Program-made: the position numbers and the translations under genes | Notes under the pieces: generated by a model | What the model saw: only the letters and a program-made list of their open reading frames with translations | What the model was told of the DNA's origin: nothing | Database searches by the model: none | Assembly: GCA_035533075.1 (NCBI GenBank) | Contig: DATLUO010000047.1 | Coordinates: 1-48,690, forward strand | Direction: 5' to 3' | Origin: Pirellulales bacterium | GTDB lineage: Bacteria; Planctomycetota; Planctomycetia; Pirellulales; JAICIG01 | DNA: 48,690 nt | Part shown: positions 32,836 to 40,027 of the stretch, one piece after another | How the letters are laid out: each line of letters opens with the position of its first letter | How positions within the stretch are numbered: the first letter of the stretch is position 1

Positions 32836-33867
32836 TCACGGCGCGGCGACCGCTTCGCCGCCGGCGCGGCTGCCCAGGGCCCACCAGATGGGCAAGCTGA
32901 TGCCGTCGGTCACGAACTGCACGTGGCCGTCGCAGGAAAGCGCGTTCACGCCGCCCGGATGATTGCTGTGAGTGGTCACGTTGTGCGAATCGAGGTTCCA
33001 GACGCTCGGCCCCAGCTTGCTGAGCGTCCCGCCGCCGCGGCAGTCGATATTCGGGTCGTTCGGCGCGCGAATGTGGTTGTACATTGTGTGCCCGGGAGCG
33101 CCGAAAATCCATTTGCAGCCGCGCCCCTGTTCGAGCTGGCCGCCTGGCGCGCACTGGCCGGGATAGCTCGTCAGCTCCGGCGCGCTCCAGGCGTTGTTGT
33201 TGCCGGTGGTCAGCACGAAACCCTTCGTCGGCTTCCCGTCCCACACGCCCTTTGGGTTTTCGCCCATACCGGCCACCGAGATCACGGTCTCGCCGATGCA
33301 GATGGTGTTGCTGCTGCCGTCGAGCACGTCTTTGATGCCGATCGTCGAATTCTCGAAGAACACGCCCGTCACCGGCACGCCGCCCGGATTGAGCGTCGAC
33401 ACCGGAAAGGTCGTGCCGGTATTGAGAGGATAGTTGTGGACCTCGAAGCCGGGCATGGGGGTGGTGTGCTGATCGCTGGCGCAGAGCAGCACCGGCAACT
33501 GCTCCAGGCAGGCGGCCGCGTTCACGCCGGGCCACACCGGGTCGGGCGAGTCGGCGTTGGCCAGCAGGTTGAACATTTGCCGCACGTTCGCCTGCTCCAG
33601 GTAGGGCAGCAGAAAGACATAGGTCGAATAGCAGCGCCCTTGGTTGGGAATCGTCTCGCACCGCAACCGGCCCGGCGGAAAGGAGCCGACGGCCGAATGA
33701 TAGTTTTGCAAGGCCAAGCCGATCTGCTTGAGGTGATTGTTGCAGTCGGCGCGGCGGGCGGCTTCGCGGGCGGCCTGCACCGCCGGCAGCAACAGCGCCA
33801 CCAGCAAACCGATAATGGCGATCACCACGAGCAACTCGACCAGCGTGAAGGCCCGGCGGCGTGACAT
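32836..33867 (-). CDS. DUF1559 protein with type IV pilin-like N-terminus
   Basis: The 343-residue protein starts MSRRRAFTLVELLVVIAIIG, a prepilin cleavage site and hydrophobic helix, followed by LLLPAVQAAREAARRADCNNHLKQIGLALQNYH. The C-terminal DUF1559 region includes DGSSNTICIGE and a final SCDGHVQFVTDGI (H-x-G...DGHV type) block. These proteins are a planctomycete hallmark with dozens of copies per genome; they are secreted or surface-exposed through pilin-like processing, with unknown role. The frame stays open upstream to 34302, but the prepilin start at 33867 is clear. The gene is divergent from the ModE-like regulator and shares the region holding the ModE-like box. Confidence 0.95.
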   Translation of the reverse strand: MSRRRAFTLVELLVVIAIIGLLVALLLPAVQAAREAARRADCNNHLKQIGLALQNYHSAVGSFPPGRLRCETIPNQGRCYSTYVFLLPYLEQANVRQMFNLLANADSPDPVWPGVNAAACLEQLPVLLCASDQHTTPMPGFEVHNYPLNTGTTFPVSTLNPGGVPVTGVFFENSTIGIKDVLDGSSNTICIGETVISVAGMGENPKGVWDGKPTKGFVLTTGNNNAWSAPELTSYPGQCAPGGQLEQGRGCKWIFGAPGHTMYNHIRAPNDPNIDCRGGGTLSKLGPSVWNLDSHNVTTHSNHPGGVNALSCDGHVQFVTDGISLPIWWALGSRAGGEAVAAP

Positions 33868-33904
33868 GGCTTGGTTTCCTGCGAGGGTCGAAAAAATCCG
33901 GTCC

Positions 33905-33936
33905 GAACCGTTATATACGTTCGGATATAGCGGTTC
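33905..33936. promoter_or_regulatory. ModE-like binding site (dyad)
   Basis: GAACCGTTATAT and ATATAGCGGTTC are inverted around an 8-nt spacer with 11 of 12 positions matching. The CGTTATAT...ATATAGCG core closely resembles the ModE box known from E. coli (CGnTATAT...ATATAnCG). It lies 88 nt before the start of a ModE-domain gene and 38 nt before the divergent DUF1559 start. Confidence 0.65.
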
Positions 33937-33973
33937 GTCAAGTGGCCCGTTGCATTCTCGACTCTGGGAATCG

Positions 33974-34000
33974 AAAATCCAAAATCCAAAATCCAAAATC
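33974..34000 (+). repeat. AATCCAAAA tandem repeat (copy 2)
   Basis: About three consecutive AATCCAAAA-like units lie just upstream of the Shine-Dalgarno sequence of the ModE-type gene. Confidence 0.7.
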
Positions 34001-34024
34001 GCAACGGTCGGTCTGGAGGTTTCC

Positions 34025-35101
34025 GTGCAAAACGCCCCCGCGTGGGAAAACGACTGGTCGATACGGCTGCGGATTTGGGTGGAGCGCAACGGCGAGGCGC
34101 TGTTGGGTCCGGGGCGGCTGGAATTGCTGGAAGCCATCGACCGCTGCCAAAGCATCAGCGGCGCCGCCCGGCAGGTGGGCATTTCGTACCGGCACGCCTG
34201 GCTGCTGGTGCAAGGCATCAACCGCGCCGCCGGCAAACCGCTGGTCACCAGCGCCGTGGGGGGCCAGCGAGGCGGCGGCGCGCGGCTGACCGAGCTGGGC
34301 AAGCACGCCGTGGCCAGTTTCTGCCAGCTTCAGCAGGAGATGCATACGGCGGCGGCGCAAATTCTGCCCCGCGTTCTCGACCTCGGCCAGCGCACCGCCG
34401 CCGTCCACGTCGCCGCGGCCATCAGCCTGGAACAAGTTTTGGGGCAATTGCTGGCCGACCACGTTCTGCGGCAACCCGCGGTGCGTGTTCGGGCGATTTA
34501 CGGCGCTTCCAACGAGCTGGCCGACCATACCTTGGCCGGCGCGCCGTGCGATCTTTTCATCTCGGCCGACGCCGCGCAAGTCGAGCGGTTGCGGCGAGCG
34601 GGCTTGTGCCAGGCCAACGCCCCGCGTGTGCTGGCCCGCAACGGTCTGGCAATCGTCGCCCCGGCCGACGCAACCATCGCCTTGCGGCATCCCAAAGACC
34701 TGCTGCGTGCCGACGTGGGCCGCGTCGCTCTGGCCGATCCCGAATCGCCGCTGGGCAGCTACACGCGCGACTACCTGACGCAGCTCGGCCTCGGCGAGGG
34801 CCTGCGCGACCGGCTGGTGACGGCCGACAGTTCGGGCGGCGTGCTGGCCACGTTGGAGTCCGGCGGAGCGGAGGTGGGCCTGGTCTACACCAGCGACGCG
34901 GCGCGGTCGAATCGCATCCGCGTCTTATCGCAGCCGCGGTCGGAAGCGGTGGTGGCGGAGTACTGGGCGGTGGTGCCCGAAAATGCCGCATCGGCCGGGC
35001 CGGCCCGCCGCTTGCTCGACTTCCTGCAGTCGCCGGCCGCTCGTCGCCGGTTCCGCTCCTTTGGTTTTCACCCCGTCAAGTCTACGTCCCGAACCGCTTG
35101 A
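34025..35101 (+). CDS. ModE-type regulator fused to a ModA/TupA-like substrate-binding domain
   Basis: I choose GTG 34025, with GGAGG five nt upstream, giving 358 residues. The first 110 or so form a ModE/LysR-type winged helix (GRLELLEAIDRCQSISGAARQVGISYRHAWLLVQGIN, then GGQRGGGARLTELG). The rest is a periplasmic-binding-protein fold without signal peptide: VHVAAAISLEQVL, CDLFISADAAQVERL, VLARNGLAIVAP, GRVALADPESPLGSYTRDYL and AEVGLVYTSDAARS, as in ModA-like oxyanion binders. It is probably a one-component molybdate or tungstate sensor, using the binding domain in place of the Mop/TOBE domains of classical ModE. A ModE-like dyad lies upstream. No modABC genes are adjacent. Confidence 0.88.
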   Translation: MQNAPAWENDWSIRLRIWVERNGEALLGPGRLELLEAIDRCQSISGAARQVGISYRHAWLLVQGINRAAGKPLVTSAVGGQRGGGARLTELGKHAVASFCQLQQEMHTAAAQILPRVLDLGQRTAAVHVAAAISLEQVLGQLLADHVLRQPAVRVRAIYGASNELADHTLAGAPCDLFISADAAQVERLRRAGLCQANAPRVLARNGLAIVAPADATIALRHPKDLLRADVGRVALADPESPLGSYTRDYLTQLGLGEGLRDRLVTADSSGGVLATLESGGAEVGLVYTSDAARSNRIRVLSQPRSEAVVAEYWAVVPENAASAGPARRLLDFLQSPAARRRFRSFGFHPVKSTSRTA

Positions 35102-35543
35102 TGTAATTCCGGTGCCAGCGCTGCGGCTTGTGGCTTTGCCAGCCCCAACGTGCCAGCAGCCGGTCGGAGATCCGCCAGTTCGCCGCATCGCACACGATGG
35201 CCTCGGTCCGCTTGATGTCGGCGATTACGTCGAGCACGGCCAAGGCGCCGCGCAACGTGGCCAGCGTCGTGTGCCGCGTCGACATCACGAACTTCAGCGA
35301 CAGAAACTGCTCCAGGCCGCGAGGCTGGTTGAAATAGAGCCAGCAACGGTTTCCGGCCACCGCGCGGTGCAAGAGTTGGCCCCAGGGCAGGTCGAACGGC
35401 CCGGCCAGCGACGGCAACGGGCGAAACACGATCCGCCGCAGCCGGCCGTCGACCGTTTCGATCACGCCGTATCTGCGGCGACGCGCGACGGCACGTTGCC
35501 GCTCGTCGCTCAGGTCGGTGATGGTCTCGAACCAGCGGGCCAT
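35082..35543 (-). CDS. Conserved-looking hypothetical protein, MARWFETI start
   Basis: The 153-residue product begins MARWFETITDLSDERQRAVAR and is rich in Arg and Trp, with LPSLAGPFDLPWGQLLHRAV and a closing WHRNYIKRFGT. I do not recognise a domain. There is no signal peptide. The start at 35543 is preferred over the ATG at 35585, because the intervening residues look non-coding. It converges on and overlaps the end of the ModE-type gene by 20 nt, so the two transcripts are antisense there. Confidence 0.65.
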   Translation of the reverse strand: MARWFETITDLSDERQRAVARRRRYGVIETVDGRLRRIVFRPLPSLAGPFDLPWGQLLHRAVAGNRCWLYFNQPRGLEQFLSLKFVMSTRHTTLATLRGALAVLDVIADIKRTEAIVCDAANWRISDRLLARWGWQSHKPQRWHRNYIKRFGT

Positions 35544-35699
35544 AGACAAATCTAGCCCAAAAAATCCTGGTGAGGATGCGGCCAACCAATGCGGCAGTTC
35601 CTGCTAGTGATTCCATTTCAGGCGATGTCAAATCTAATCCGTGCGTTTTAGTGTGGTTCGTAGCGGTGCCCAAGGAATAAGCAAGCTGGCATAGGTTCG

Positions 35700-35790
35700 C
35701 GGTGCCAGTCTATTCTGGGCGACTGATCGACGCGCGGCACATAGCGGGGATCGAGCCGCCCAGGTCTGAGCGACCTGGGCGGCTTTTTTT
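35700..35790 (+). ncRNA. Possible short structured RNA ending in an intrinsic terminator
   Basis: A strong plus-strand terminator stands more than 650 nt beyond the nearest plus-strand gene end, with no plus-strand reading frame in front. The sequence before it can fold into a nested stem (GTGCC with GGCAC enclosing AGTC with GACT). I saw no clear promoter and recognise no RNA family. The alternative is a leftover terminator of a deleted gene. Confidence 0.3.
35755..35790 (+). terminator. Rho-independent terminator
   Basis: A perfect 12-bp stem, GCCGCCCAGGTC (35755-35766) with its complement (35772-35783), a 5-nt loop and seven T residues (35784-35790). It is directional for the plus strand; the minus strand has no T tract after the stem. 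Confidence 0.88.
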
Positions 35791-35897
35791 GGAGTTCGCG
35801 CGACTGTGCGTTTTAGCTCATCCCACAATTGCGGACCGACGATAGGCGCCATAGGCAGGGTAGAGGGGGGAGGCCATTACCCCGTTACTGGTAGTGT

Positions 35898-36015
35898 CCT
35901 AATAATGTGTTGCTGGCCCACACTAACCCGAAGCGTCAGCGAGGAAATGCGGTGATTCTGCCTCGCTGACGCTTCGGGTTAGTGTCTCTTTGGACACGAT
36001 CAACACACTATTAGG
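35898..36015. mobile_element. 118-bp inverted-repeat element abutting a truncated ABC ATPase
   Basis: The ends are CCTAATAATGTGTTG (35898-35912) and CAACACACTATTAGG (36001-36015), inverted with 14 of 15 matches. Inside is a 24-bp perfect hairpin with arms starting CACTAACCCGAAGCGTCAGC, the same hairpin family found inside the element at 30136. The right end touches the first surviving codons of the ATPase fragment. No target duplication is visible, consistent with a deletion on the left. Confidence 0.7.
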
Positions 36016-36448
36016 CGCCCAGTCTCGGGTGCGGCTGCTGGAGGTCGTGCGGCAGCAGCTCGCCGATGGGACGTGCGTCTTGTATACCACGCATTACCTG
36101 GAAGAAGCCGAGACGCTCTGCGATCGGATCGCGATCATCGATCACGGCCAGATCATTGCCGCAGGGACGTTGGCCGAATTGCGTGGCAGAGTCGGCGAAC
36201 GGGACGCGGTCCGGCTGGCCGGCCGGTTCGACCCGGCCCGTGAGGCACTGCAGCAGATTGAGGGCGCCGACGTGGTTCAGGCCGAAGCGGTAGAATTGCG
36301 GCTCGCGCTGGCAGACGCCTCCCGCAAACTGCCCGAACTGTTTACCGCACTGGCCGGCGCCGGCGCGGAAATTCGCGAGACGACCGTGACCCGGCCGAGC
36401 CTGGAGAGCCTGTTTATCCACCTCACGGGCAAAGAACTGCGGGAATAA
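36016..36448 (+). pseudogene. ABC transporter ATP-binding protein, C-terminal fragment
   Basis: Homology begins at about PQSRVRLLEVVRQQLADGTCVLYTTHYLEEAE, i.e. the D-loop/H-loop part of an ABC-2 exporter ATPase (H-loop His in TTHYLEEAE), and continues through DRIAIIDHGQIIAAGTL and the C-terminal domain. The Walker A, Q-loop, signature and Walker B parts are missing, and no trace of them is seen to the left. It ends 2 nt before the permease gene, which must have been its partner. The frame is open from an ATG at 35990 inside the element, but such a product could not bind ATP. Confidence 0.85.
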
Positions 36449-36450
36449 GC

Positions 36451-37683
36451 ATGAACTTCGTCTTCAACGCCGCCGTCAAGGATCTGCGGCGCCACCTGCG
36501 CGATCCGCTGGGGCTGGTAATCTGGCTGGGAATGCCCCTGATGATCGGCGGACTGCTGTCGCTTTTGTTCTCTGGTGTTGAGAAGGCGCCACCACGACCG
36601 CATTTGCTCGTCGCCGACGAAGATGGAGGACTGATCGGAGACCTGTTGGTGCGGGCCTTCGCGGCCGGCACAGCGAAGACGTTTCTGGAGGTTGAAGAGG
36701 CGAATACCCGCGAAGGCCGCGAGCGGATGGGGCGTGGCGAGGCGTCGGCGCTTCTGATTGTTCCGCCCGGCTTTCGCAGCGCGGTGCTTCGCGATCGGCC
36801 CACCAGGCTCGTGCTCGTCACCAATCCCGCCCAGCGCATCCTGCCTGGCATCGTGCAGGAAGCGCTGGAAATGGTTGTGGAATCAATCTTTTACCTTCAC
36901 CGCTTGGCCGGTCCCGAAGTACACGAGCTGCTGGCCGATCGTGCGGACGCTGCGCAACAACTGACACAGGAAGATATCTCGCGAATCAGCCAGTCGATCA
37001 ATGAAACGATGCAAGGCGCGCGCAAATACCTCTTTCCGCCAGTCATCGAGCTAGGGAGCTCGCTGGATCAGGCGCCGACCGCCGAGCAGGTCAATCCGGC
37101 GAAGCTGCGGCTGCCGGGCATTCTGTTCATGGCCCTCCTATTCATGGCAGGAAACCTGAGCGGTGACGTGTGGCGCGAGCGCGACCTGGGAACGCTGCGA
37201 AGGGCCGCCTGCACGCCTGCCTCGACCTCGGCGCTGCTCGCCGGCAAACTGCTGGCCGCCGCGGTGGTGATTTTCGGCGGAGCCCTAGTGGTGCTGTCGG
37301 CCGGCATGCTGTACCTCAAACTGCCGCTGGCGAAGCTCCCCTTGTCCGCCCTCTGGTCGGCGATGGCGGGAGTCACGTTCTTCTTGCTGTTTCTCAACAT
37401 TCAACTCTATGCAACCAATCAGCGGGCGGGCACGGTGCTCACCAACTGCATCGTGATTCCTCTCATGTTCCTGGGTGGAAGCTTCGTTCCGTTCGACTCC
37501 ATGCCCGCCTGGATGGCAGCCATCGGACGCAAAACCCCCAACGGCTGGGCACTGCAACAACTCGAAGACATCCTGTTCGACTCCACCGGCGCGGGGTCGC
37601 TGGCAACCGCGATTACGATCGTGCTGGCCAGTTGCGTCATCTTGTTCCTGATCAGCGAACGCCGCCTGCGTCGGCTTATATAA
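36451..37683 (+). CDS. ABC-2 type transporter permease, intact
   Basis: The 410-residue protein has an N-terminal helix (LGLVIWLGMPLMIGGLLSLLF), a large extracytoplasmic domain of about 180 residues (including SALLIVPPGFRSAVLRDRPTRLVLVTNPAQRI), and five C-terminal helices with WRERDLGTLRRAACTPAS and the late IPLMFLGGSFVPFDSMP. This is the YhgE/Pip- or DrrB-like ABC-2 exporter layout. Its ATPase partner is truncated and the next permease is broken, so the exporter is probably non-functional even though this gene is intact. Confidence 0.88.
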   Translation: MNFVFNAAVKDLRRHLRDPLGLVIWLGMPLMIGGLLSLLFSGVEKAPPRPHLLVADEDGGLIGDLLVRAFAAGTAKTFLEVEEANTREGRERMGRGEASALLIVPPGFRSAVLRDRPTRLVLVTNPAQRILPGIVQEALEMVVESIFYLHRLAGPEVHELLADRADAAQQLTQEDISRISQSINETMQGARKYLFPPVIELGSSLDQAPTAEQVNPAKLRLPGILFMALLFMAGNLSGDVWRERDLGTLRRAACTPASTSALLAGKLLAAAVVIFGGALVVLSAGMLYLKLPLAKLPLSALWSAMAGVTFFLLFLNIQLYATNQRAGTVLTNCIVIPLMFLGGSFVPFDSMPAWMAAIGRKTPNGWALQQLEDILFDSTGAGSLATAITIVLASCVILFLISERRLRRLI

Positions 37684-37715
37684 AGCTAAGCGGATATTGT
37701 TTTTCCCCAGTCCCC

Positions 37716-37740
37716 AATCCAAAATCTAAAATCCAAAATC
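37716..37740 (+). repeat. AATCCAAAA tandem repeat (copy 3)
   Basis: Nearly three units of AATCCAAAA-like sequence directly upstream of the broken permease gene. Confidence 0.65.
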
Positions 37741-37749
37741 CGTCCGGCC

Positions 37750-38388
37750 ATGTTTCGAGACGCCTGGTTCATTGCCCGCAACGATCTGCTGCACGCCCTG
37801 CGCGAAAGGGAGACGATCCTCTGGGTCTTCATCATGCCGATCATGTTCTTCTATTTCATCGGCACCATTACAAGCGGCATGGGACGACAGGGCACGGGCA
37901 AAGACCGCCTGGGCGTGCAGATACCCGAGGATGCGGGGCTCCTCGCCGCCGAAATCACGCGCCGCCTCGACGCGGCAGGCTTTCAGATCGTGCCGATCAA
38001 TGGAGATAAAGAGCTCGATGCCCAACCGCGTTGGCTGACGATCCCGAGCGGTTTCACCGAGAACGTGATTTCGGGAAAGAAGGTTGTCGTGAAATTCTCT
38101 CGCAAGAACGCCGACCAGTCGGGGCAATACGATCAGGTGCGGGTCGCGCGGGCCGTGTACACCGTCCTCGCCGACCTCGTGGCAACCACGTCGGCTGCCG
38201 AACAACCGGAACCTGAAAGCTTCAAACGCCTTGCTGAAAAGCCCCGCCATCTGCGGCTGGAGGTGGTGCCGGCGGGCGAGCGCAAAGAAATCTCCAGCGG
38301 CTTCGAGCAGGCGATTCCAGGCACGATGGTCATGTTCACATTGGTCGTGCTCCTCACGAGCGGTACTGCAACCGTCATTAACGAACGC
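37750..38388 (+). pseudogene. Second ABC-2 permease, 3'-truncated
   Basis: The fragment contains the N-terminal helix (ETILWVFIMPIMFFYFIGTITSG), an extracytoplasmic domain and the start of the next helix (MVMFTLVVLLTSGTATVINER). Homology stops exactly after INER at 38388. In intact relatives this is followed by GxLRRL and four more helices. The frame then runs by chance to 38436 through NagA-like sequence. It was the third component of the exporter cluster. Confidence 0.85.
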
Positions 38389-38792
38389 TGCTGCTGGCCC
38401 GCAAGATCAAGGGACCCGACCGGCTGGCACTGGTGACCGACTGCAACCGCGCGCTCGACTTGCCCGACGGGCAATACATCTTCGGCCCGCTCGACGGCGG
38501 CGAGCCATTCCTGCGGCGCGACGGCGTGGGCCTGATGCCGGACGGGCAAGCCCTGGCGTCCGGCGTGCAGGGCATGGACCACATGGTCCGCACGTTCCGC
38601 GAGCTGACCGGTTGCCCGGTCTGGGAAGCGGTCCGCATGGCGAGTCTGACGCCCGCCCGCATCGCCGGCTTCGATCGCGAGCTGGGAAGCATCGCACCGG
38701 GCAAGCGGGCCGATTTGCTGGTGCTCGACGCGGATTTGCGAGTGCGGCAGGTGTTTGTGGACGGTCGTTCGTCAGATTCGACATGCTGTTAA
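38388..38792 (+). pseudogene. NagA-like amidohydrolase, C-terminal fragment
   Basis: In a different frame from the permease, homology begins with LLLARKIKGPDRLALVTDCNRALDLPDG and continues through SGVQGMDHMVRTF, VRMASLTPARIAGFDRELGSIAPGKRADLLVLDADL. This is the C-terminal third of N-acetylglucosamine-6-phosphate deacetylase-like proteins. The metal-binding N-terminal HxH region is absent. The junction with the permease is a sharp recombination or deletion point. Confidence 0.85.
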
Positions 38793-39148
38793 GATTTTAG
38801 CCAAAGCTGGCACAGTGCTTCCGGGCTCTCGGCTTGCTTGATCGCGCCGAGTATCTTCCGCAGCAGGTCCACATCTTCGATTTCTCGAATCTCGGGCAAA
38901 AGCGTGAGACCAGGCGCGGCGAATCTCAGTTCCAGCGCCACCTCGATGCCCGCGAGCAAGCTTTGCCGTGCGCCGATCGCCCGGCCCTCCTCCCGGCCCT
39001 CCTCCCGGCCCTTCGCCAGACCCTCGGCCAGCCCTTCTTCGCGGCCAACACGCTCCGCAGCAGTGATGTACGGCATGTTTTTCTCCTTTGCAAAATCGCG
39101 AATCTCTTTCCAGGCAAGCTCCGCCAGCGGCTCCGGCAGGCTCATCAT
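38789..39148 (-). CDS. C-terminal remnant of a Rpn/transposase-like nuclease-family protein
   Basis: The 119-residue product has KEKNMPYITAAERVGREEGLAEGLAKGREEGREEG, the MPYxTxxER plus EG-repeat region that follows the PD-(D/E)XK domain in Rpn-like and DUF4351-type proteins. It ends with a small helical domain (LELRFAAPGLTLLPEIREIEDVDLL). The nuclease domain is missing, so this is probably a remnant. A tandem 12-nt unit (gaggagggccgg-like) codes for the REEG repeats. It overlaps the end of the NagA fragment by 4 nt in convergent orientation. Confidence 0.6.
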   Translation of the reverse strand: MMSLPEPLAELAWKEIRDFAKEKNMPYITAAERVGREEGLAEGLAKGREEGREEGRAIGARQSLLAGIEVALELRFAAPGLTLLPEIREIEDVDLLRKILGAIKQAESPEALCQLWLKS

Positions 39149-39175
39149 GCCTTCGATCAGACGTAGACCGGTATC

Positions 39176-39334
39176 TCAAGGAGGGAGTGCCCGCAGTAGC
39201 TCGTCGGCTCGATCGTATACGTCGTCGGGGTCGAGCCGGTCGACTTCCACCGGCTTGGCCCAGTAGCGGCCGTGGCCGACCCAGTCCAGCGTCTGCGGCT
39301 CGGCAGACGGTTGACCGACTAATGGCAGAGGCAT
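39176..39334 (-). CDS. Small hypothetical protein, 52 residues
   Basis: The frame runs from ATG 39334 to TGA 39176, five nt after the stop of the gene upstream. The product starts MPLPLVGQPSAEPQTLDWVG and is acidic in its second half (VDRLDPDDVYDRADELLRAL). The composition looks protein-like, and the tight spacing suggests an operon of two. I do not recognise a family. It could also be a surviving piece of a larger protein. Confidence 0.5.
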   Translation of the reverse strand: MPLPLVGQPSAEPQTLDWVGHGRYWAKPVEVDRLDPDDVYDRADELLRALPP

Positions 39335-39339
39335 TGGTC

Positions 39340-39795
39340 TTAATCCCGCATTACCAGCCGCAGCACTTCGGCAAGCGTTGACTCATCGAAGGGAACAACG
39401 GTCACCTTCGGTTGGCGAGACTGCACGAACCCCCACCCTGAATCGTCTCGCAGAATAAGGATCGCCTCGCCGCGCTCGCCAACGACGTCAATACGGCCTT
39501 CGGCACCCGCGATATTCCGCCCCCGAGGCGAAAAGCGGACCTGCTCATCTCCAATCCGCAAGATAAGGTCCTCGATTGCATACGTTCCGATGTAACTCTC
39601 GCTCAACTGTTTCTCGCGCCTTTGCAGCGAGACACTGTTCTGGCCGATTGCCTCGGCGAGCATGCCCTGCATCTGCTCATACAAGGCGTTCACGGCCGCA
39701 ACGTATTTGTCACGACGGTCGTCCCAGTCGACACCATCGCCGGCGCTCAACTGCTTCTGCTTCTTCTGAACTAGATCCGCAAGTTTTTGATCCAT
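39340..39795 (-). CDS. Hypothetical protein, 151 residues
   Basis: The product starts MDQKLADLVQKKQKQLSAGDG. It is helical in its first 60 residues, then beta-rich with YAIEDLILRIGDEQVRFSPRGRNI, IDVVGERGEAILILRDDSGWGFVQSRQPKVTVVPFDESTL. The start at 39795 is chosen because the preceding frame to 39942 looks non-coding. I do not recognise a family. The fold might be a small beta-barrel following a helical hairpin; this is guesswork. It probably forms an operon with the 52-residue gene. Confidence 0.65.
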   Translation of the reverse strand: MDQKLADLVQKKQKQLSAGDGVDWDDRRDKYVAAVNALYEQMQGMLAEAIGQNSVSLQRREKQLSESYIGTYAIEDLILRIGDEQVRFSPRGRNIAGAEGRIDVVGERGEAILILRDDSGWGFVQSRQPKVTVVPFDESTLAEVLRLVMRD

Positions 39796-40027
39796 CGTTC
39801 CGGTCCTATAAACGCGAACGGTTGCCCACGTGCATTTTATCACGTTGGCTGATCGTCGTCGCCGGCCGAAGTTGCTGGCCAATCTGCGGTGCCGCACCAG
39901 CAACAGTTCGTCGACGGCTGCCACGAGCGACGCCGCACGCAACAGAATTTGCGTGGCACTTTCGCACGGTCGGTCCGCCGATTATGCTGCGCTACAGCCA
40001 CAAATGATCTCCTTCGAGTCACCCGCC

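Noticed and set aside
34042-35106. 354-codon plus-strand open frame overlapping the ModE-type gene
   Set aside because: It is extremely rich in Arg, Gly and Ala, lies in another frame of the same strand, and has no motif, while the ModE-type frame has clear domains.
35634-35852. Minus-strand open frame starting MAPIVGPQLWDELKR
   Set aside because: Only the first 25 residues look protein-like; the rest crosses the terminator hairpin and has no motif. It could be a decayed gene start.
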